Part shown: piece by piece, positions 57,664 to 64,000 of the stretch
Layout of the letters: every line of letters starts with the position of its first letter
How positions within the stretch are numbered: the first letter of the stretch is position 1
NCBI RefSeq assembly: GCF_000203815.1
Contig: NW_004457735.1
Span: 372,001 to 436,000 of the forward strand
Source of the DNA: Cavenderia fasciculata
Lineage: Eukaryota > Evosea > Eumycetozoa > Acytosteliales > Cavenderiaceae
Reading direction: 5' to 3'
Length of the DNA stretch: 64,000 nt
Made by a program: the position numbers and the translations under genes
The notes under the pieces: model-generated
The model's database searches: none
What the model saw: only the letters and a program-made list of their open reading frames with translations
What the model was told of the DNA's origin: nothing

Positions 57664-60044
57664 ATGGAGACAAGCATTCGTGAGCAAGAATAGTAGTAGT
57701 AGTAATAGTAGTAATAATGGAGGTGTAGTATTATTGCAAGCATTACAACAACAACAACAACCAAATGTAGCACAAGCGACATCGTCGACGATATCAACAA
57801 CAACATCAACTACAGCTCAAACACAAAATGTTGTACAACCATTGATTCCTTTTCCTCCTCAACAACAACAACAACAACCACAAAATATGATGCAAATCCA
57901 AAGACATTTAGGATCATCAAAGATAAAGTTTATTTTTGAAAAGAGATTGGATAATATTAAAGAGTTGGAGAAATCATATGATGGTCTCAAAATTGAAGCA
58001 AAAGGTGAAAGATTAGACATTGACATCGATGTTGATAAAGATGTACAAACAAACTAAAAGTTACTCAACAGGTAGTTGGAATGGTTGCTGAATGGAGCTT
58101 TGAAACAATCAATCTATACGATGTTTATAGAGAGGTGGCATCGACCATATCTACTCGTTTAAAGGCTCGTAGTTTAACCGATAAATGTTACATTTACAGT
58201 ACATGTTGCAGATTCTATTGAATTTGAACATCTAAGAGATGTTACCATTCAATTCCACGGTATCACTCCTCATGTTAATAGGATCAAAGATCAAATCACT
58301 CGATCAATGGTACCTGTTAGTCACCCTCCTACTACAGCTACATACCAATCACTCTATGCATTGATATCATCTTCCCAAGGTGTCAAACTACACCAATCTA
58401 TTAAAAACTCCAATGCCTTTCTTCAAGATAGAGTTGATTCTTTTATACTACACGCTCTCAACCAAACTGGTTGGACTGAAGCTGATAATATTATCAATGC
58501 ATGGTTAAATGGAACAATTTCAATGACCTCTCCTATCCCCACCATCTCCATGACCACTTCCTCCATTTCTTCTTCCAATACTATCCGTTCTGTCTCCTTT
58601 GCTCCCCTTCCTTCCTCCATTTCCTCATCTGCTTCATCATCCTCTTCCTCTGTACCATCTTCTTCCACTTCTTCTACACTCTCTTCATCTTCTCCACCAT
58701 TTACTCCATCATCATTGGTGGGAGGAGTAGGGAAATCTGTGCCAGGTATATTGGTTCTGCCAAATACCAAACCTAGCTCTGTTTTTGTCCCACAGCAACA
58801 ACAATTACAACAACAAATACTACAAGAACAACAACAAAAACTACAAGAACAACAAAAACAACAACAACAAAAACAACAAAAGCAACAACAACAAAAGCAA
58901 CAACAACAAAAGGAAACTACTGGAAGAAAACAACAAGTCAAGGCTACATTTAACAAACAATATTTGCCATACCTCAAGTTTGAATTTTTTAATCAACAAA
59001 GGTTATGGGTAGATGCAAGAGACAAACAACAACTAAAGGGTCGATTTGAAAACCCCACGAAAGATGGTACTATCACCATTTCAGGAGAACATTGTAAAGA
59101 GATTAAAAAGATTATTCAAGACCATATCAATGTCATTCACTCTAAATGTGTTGAAATCAAACTTCCCTTTTCCTATTCAATGTATAAGGATCATCTTATG
59201 GTTCGTGCTAGATCTAAAAAGGTAAGAGATTAAACATACATACAATACTAAAATAAGGTAACTAATAATTAATTTATTAATTTGTTTATTTTTATTTAAT
59301 TATTTATTTAGATTCATGTTTGTTGGAATAATTTTTATAATCCACAAGAATGGAGAGGTGGAGATTATAATTTTTACCTACAACCTGATAAACAGAGACA
59401 AGGAGGTTTAACGAAAACTATATCTCAAAATATTGGTAGTGGTAGTGGTAGTAGTACAATCAAAGGAATGGATCAATACCAAAAACTTGATTTTTATATC
59501 ACAGGTACCAATCTAGAAGATATTCAAGATACTGCTAGATACCTCATTTATCTTTCAAAATGTAAAACTACAATACCTCTAAGTGAGCAAGAGAAGGTAT
59601 TTGTATTTACAGAATTTAAAAGTGATGAACATGTACTTTTGACGAGAACCAAGTCTGCAATCGTCATTGAAACATTAACTGAAAGTACTCTTAATGAAAT
59701 GGAATCTAAAATTAAAAGTTATTTAGCTTCATTGAAAAAAGTATGTAGAATTATTATTATTATTATTATTAGTAAAGTTTTGACTGGTTTTATATAATAA
59801 GAATAATAATTAATACCTTATTTATTTATTTAAGGTAATGGAAAAAGAGAGAGAATTGATTGCCCCAGACGCCGCTGGTCAACATCAACTAAATTTAAAG
59901 CCAGTTGAAGTTGAGAAGTCCACCCTTTTGACCAGAGACGACAAGTTTTCTGAAAGATCAGAGGACTCCTACACATACGCCACAACCAACAACCTAAAAC
60001 AAGATTACATCTCACATCCTCCTCCTCCCAACTTGGGAAGATGA
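57664..60044 (+). pseudogene. Disrupted, macro-less tandem duplicate of the PARP14-like gene
   Basis: Three exon blocks: 57664-59221, 59312-59740 and 59835-60044. They match the next gene over RHLGSSKIKFIFEKRLDNIK, NAFLQDRVDSFILHALNQTG, DGTITISGEHCKEIKKI and KLDFYITGTNLEDIQDTARY. Block 1 needs at least three frame changes. The only nearby ATG (57664) is out of frame. The frame stops after DVDKDVQTN (58057). A 2-nt deficit relative to the paralogue near 58185 (DKxVTF) shifts it again. The last block (VMEKERELIAPDAAG ... SHPPPPNLGR-stop) ends long before any macro domain. Gln- and Ser-rich insertions (about 58560-58920) differ from the paralogue. A shorter protein from 58307 onward cannot be excluded. 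Confidence 0.65.
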
Positions 60045-60483
60045 AGATGAGGAAGAGGAAAAGCCAATCTAATCACCATCACTTTAAAAAAAAAATATAT
60101 ATTATGATTTTCCATACTTTTTAAATCAATGTAATGCATATATTTATAATATAATATTTGTTCTATTGCAAAATGTTGCAAACATCTCGTAAAATATCTA
60201 GAGGATCGCAATTACACCTATCGATCCCCCCTCCACTGATCAAAAATTATTGGGGAAATCACACCACCAAATCAGGATCAAAAAAAAAAGACAACAACAG
60301 TCTGTCAATCTCCCTGCTTAAAAGAGAATGAAGACTCATTTTGAAGATGAACATTATCCCCCCCAAATTTATTTGTATACTTTTATCTATTTCTATCTAT
60401 CTATCTATATATCTTGTAAATATTATTATTATTATTATTATAACTTGTTAACATTAATTAAAAAAAAAAAAAAAGACAAAACT
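60045..60483. other. Intergenic region before the PARP14-like gene
   Basis: AT-rich, with poly-A runs, a C-rich patch near 60226-60235, a (CTAT)n run near 60387-60410 and an (ATT)n tract near 60421-60440 just upstream of the start at 60484. It should contain the promoter of the downstream gene; no specific sites are recognised. Confidence 0.5.
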
Positions 60484-63400
60484 ATGAGATCTGACGCTCC
60501 ACCTTTTCAACCAAACAATCAGAACAACAGAGATTTACCTCTTCCACAACAACAACAAAATGTTTCTCTTCAACAACATCTAGGATCATCAAAGATAAAG
60601 TTTATCTTTGAAAAAAGAATAGATAGTATTAAAGAGTTGGAGAGATCGTATGATGGTCTCAAAATTGAAGCAAAAGGGGAAAGATTAGACATTACAGTTG
60701 CAGTTGGTGAAGATGAGACTATCAAACAACAGGTCACTCAACAAGTAGTTGGACTAGTTAGTGATTGGGGTTCTGAAACAATCCATCTTTACGATGTATA
60801 CAAAGATGTGGCATTGGTCATAGCCAATCGTTTAGAGACTCGTAATGCTACCGATAAATATGTAACATTTATCGTAGAGGTTACCCATTCAATTGAATTT
60901 AATCAATTAAAGGATATCACCATCTCATTCCACGGTATCTCTTCTCACGTCACTAGAATCAAGGATCAAATCACTCGATCGATGGTACCTGTTAGTAACC
61001 CTCCTACAACATCGTACCAATCACTCTTGTCATTGATATCGTCTGGTGTAAAGGTTCAACAATCGATTGAAAACTCCAATGCCTTTCTTCAAGACAAAGT
61101 TAACTCTTTTACGCTCCATGCTCTAAACCAAACTGGTTGGACTGAAGCTGATAACATTATCACTGCATGGTTAAATGGTTCTCTATCTCCAGTACAGCCA
61201 TCGACCTCTACCACTTCCCCATCCTCCTCTACCACCTCCACTACCTCCACCAACCCTGTTCCATCCTCAACCAACTCTGTTCCATCTTCCTCTACCACCA
61301 CCCCTGCTCCATCTTCCTCTACCACCACCCCTGCTCCATCATCCTCTGTATCATCCCCCACCAACTCTGTTCAATCTTCCTCTAACACCTCCATCTCCAC
61401 ACCTCCATCATCCACAACCTCCACCAACCCTGTTCCATCCTCAACCAACTCTGTTCCATCATCCTCTACCGCCACCCCTGCCCCATCATCCTATGCTCCA
61501 ACAGTGGTAGGAGGAAAATCCCCAGACTCATTGGTTCAACAAAAGGCTGACCCCAGCAGTGTTGTTGAAGCCTCAAAACAAAAAAAGAAAAAAGAGAAAA
61601 AACAACAAGTAAAGATCAACTATAACAAGCAACTTTGGGGATACCTCAAGTTTGAATTTTTTGGGCAACAACAAAGATGGGCTGATGCAATGGCCCAACA
61701 ACAACTAAAGGGTCATATTGGAGAGCTTGTAAAAAAGGATGGTACTATCACCATTTCAGGAGAACATTGTAAAGAGATTAAAAAGATTGTTCAAGACCAT
61801 ATCAATACCATTCGCTCTGAATGTGTTGAAATCAAACTTCCATTCTCATCCGATCTTTATCGCGAACATATTATAACTCAAGCTAGATTCCACAAGGTAA
61901 GTAAGAGATGAGATTGATTATTATTATACTCATTACTTGTTTATTTATTTATTTATTTATTTTATTTATTTATTTTAGCTTCATGTTTGTTGGAATAGTT
62001 TTGATAATCCACATTGGAAAGGTGGAGATTATATTTATACTCAACAACAAAATGATAAAAAGAAATCAGATAATTTTGTTCAAAGTCCAATCAAAGAGGA
62101 ACAACCAAAAGATAAACTTGATTTTTATATCACAAGTACCAATCCAAAAGATATTCAAGCTATGGTTCAATACCTCCATTATCTTTCACAATGTAAAACT
62201 ACAGTACCTCTAAACGAAGATGAAAAGGGACCTGTCTTTACAGAATTTAAAAGTGACAAACAAGTTTACTTTCTGACTAGAACCAATGCTGCAATCATCA
62301 TTGAAGCAGTCAATCAAACGGCACTAGCCGAAATGGAATCCAAAATTAAAAATTTTATATTAAAGATTAAAACTGTATGTAATATATATATATATATTGA
62401 TATAAACTCTAATACAATCAAAGTTGTTGATTATTAATATTATTTATTATTTAATATTTAATAATTAGGTAATGAAAGAATATAAATTGGAACCATTTGA
62501 AGCAGACTATTTAAGTCAAAAGAAAATATTTGAAGATATTCAAATTAAATATCCAAGTATTAGAATGGAGCGTATTGCATCTGTGATAGACTCTGCGTCG
62601 ACTGTATCCATTCAAGGGACCTCTGAAAAGGTAAATGAGGTACACCAATATTTAGACCAAACACTGGAGAATTTCAAAGCTGTTCCAATTGTACTACAAG
62701 ATGATTTCAAGATAAAGGTGAAGTTGTTGGCTGCCAGAATCCAATCTATTATAAAGCGTATTGCTGATAATCAAGACTCGACTGTACAAGTATTACTCCA
62801 CTACAAAAAGTTTGAAGAGTTTAAAATCAATTTCAAGACACTGGTTGCCTATGGAAACAAAGATGATGCTACCAATCTTGCACAAGAAATCAAGTCTTAT
62901 AGTGACGCACTTGTTCAGATTGAATCAAGACCAGACAATATCAAGCAATTGACTAGAATGTTGATCATTGACAAGACAGGTTTAAAAGAACAAATTGAAC
63001 AAGATTTCAATGCCAACATTATCAGTGACGTCGACGTAATTAGAATCACTGCCGAGTCAATTGAAGATGCCAAGTCTGTTGAAAAACAACTTCAAGACTT
63101 ACTTTTAAATCAACCCAAGGATACAAAACGTATTGAATTTAAATGTATTATTTATAAAGTATGTAAAAACTAAATCAAAGTATAAAAAATGTAACAACTT
63201 TTAACATTTATAATCTATTTAGTTAATGGTAGCATCAAGAATTGTGTTTAGAGAAAGAGATGTTTCAGTCAAGTTTAATAATAATGATTATACAGCTACG
63301 GTGATGGGAGAGCCCAAAGGTGTGGCCAAGGTGTATCAAAGTATATTGGATGAAAAGAAAAAGATTGAAGCTTCAATGATATCAGAATCAATCACAATCG

Positions 63401-64000
63401 ATCAAAACGAACATGATATTCTCTTTGATACCACTCAAAGACACAACTCTAATTTACAAAAGAAATGTGAAGTATCTATTGAACTTGTTGACACCGACAC
63501 CATTACCAACCCCCAACAACAACAAGTCCGTGAAGCACCGATGAGTTTGACACTGTCAAACAAAAGAACACTTGTAATCAAATACGGACAAATTGAAAAA
63601 GAGCAAGTAGATGCTATTGTCAACCCTGCCAACTCTGATCTTCAACATGGTGGCGGTGCTGCAGCATCAATCGCAAAGGCTGCAGGTCCAGACCTAGAAT
63701 CTTATTGTAACAAATACGTCAGTCGCCATGGTCTGGTGCGGGTTGGATCATCAATCCTTACCTCGCCATACAATATCCCCACATGTAAACATATCATCCA
63801 TTGTGTAGGTCCAAACCTATCAATTCCAAGTGAAGCAGCCAAAAAAGAGTTGTTGCTAAAGAATACCATACATTCAGCCCTTCACCTAGCAGAGATGCAT
63901 AGGGTCGAATCTGTTGCATTACCAGCCATTAGCTCAGGTATCTTTGGATACAATATCAAAGATTCTGCACCAATAATGATTGCAATCGCAATCGAATTCC
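60484..64000 (+). CDS. PARP14-like protein with KH-like repeats and macro domain (partial)
   Basis: Four exons: 60484-61896, 61979-62374, 62469-63158 and 63223 to the edge, all phase 0. The start at MRSDAPPF follows an A-rich leader; the frame is also open further upstream. Exon 1 has a KH-like segment (HLGSSKIKFIFEKRIDSIKE), a second (IHLYDVYKDVALVIANRLET), a Ser/Thr/Pro-rich repeat linker (about 61190-61500; copies of NSVPSSST and PAPSSS), and a basic KKKEKKQQVK. Exons 2-3 add alpha/beta units of the KH/RRM type seen in PARP14 (LDFYITSTNPKDIQAM, VSIQGTSEKVNEV). Exon 4 ends in a macro domain: VDAIVNPANSDLQHGGGAAA and ESVALPAISSGIFGY, with the ADP-ribose-binding Asn and the GIFGY loop intact. 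In animals such proteins read or write ADP-ribosylation. A PARP domain, if any, lies beyond the window. Confidence 0.8.

Noticed and set aside
58423-58977. Cys-rich antisense ORF of 184 codons
   Set aside because: The poly-Cys reading is the reverse complement of polyQ (CAA) codons; not a gene.
1-64000. tRNA, rRNA and spliceosomal RNA genes
   Set aside because: No A-box/B-box pair or other conserved RNA gene signature was found by eye; a covariance-model scan would be decisive.

Overview
The window is nuclear DNA from a social amoeba (Dictyostelia). The evidence is strong AT bias, short AT-rich GT-AG introns (mostly about 70-110 nt, often starting GTATGT), long polyasparagine and polyglutamine runs made of AAT/AAC/CAA, trinucleotide and (AT)n microsatellites, and several gene families typical of dictyostelids. 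The species cannot be fixed from sequence alone. Exon structures below were derived by hand from splice signals, reading phase and paralogue comparison; several give totals divisible by three.

Layout. 1-3232 (-): 5' part of a secreted or surface protein made of tandem IPT/TIG-like repeats, leaving the window on the left. 3857-5278 (-): F-box/LRR-like protein. 5279-6646: gene-poor divergent intergenic region rich in hairpins. About 6647-8084 (+): probable CudA-like transcription factor. 8637-9101 (-): small MRH-like membrane protein. 9378-10840 (-): degenerate small GTPase fused to an ankyrin-type module. 11055-15042 (-) and 15411-19210 (+): two head-to-head paralogues of a receptor-like protein (signal peptide, LRR, IPT/TIG, EGF, one TM) of almost equal length, 1033 and about 1034 aa.

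19304-51027 (-): a 32-kb tandem array of one two-exon ankyrin-repeat-like family. Seven copies look intact. At least eight are damaged: a nonsense codon, two frameshifts, a copy truncated at both ends, an internal deletion, a chimera, and two end fragments. The array is interrupted by a hAT transposase remnant with a GC-rich structured tail (about 32.0-32.83 kb) and by a Cys-rich surface-protein pseudogene (33.0-34.0 kb). At 51.03 kb the last fragment abuts a 5'-truncated gene on the other strand.

52463-56010 (-): coiled-coil/RhoGAP-like protein whose arginine finger appears to be missing. 56011-57663: mostly low-complexity DNA with one structured GC-rich patch. 57664-60044 (+): disrupted tandem duplicate of the next gene. 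60484->64000 (+): PARP14-like protein with KH-like repeats and a macro domain, running off the right edge.

The main biological theme is rapidly evolving lineage-specific families: surface receptors, an ankyrin array in birth-and-death turnover, and macro-domain genes. This resembles loci involved in recognition or conflict, but that functional reading is inference.
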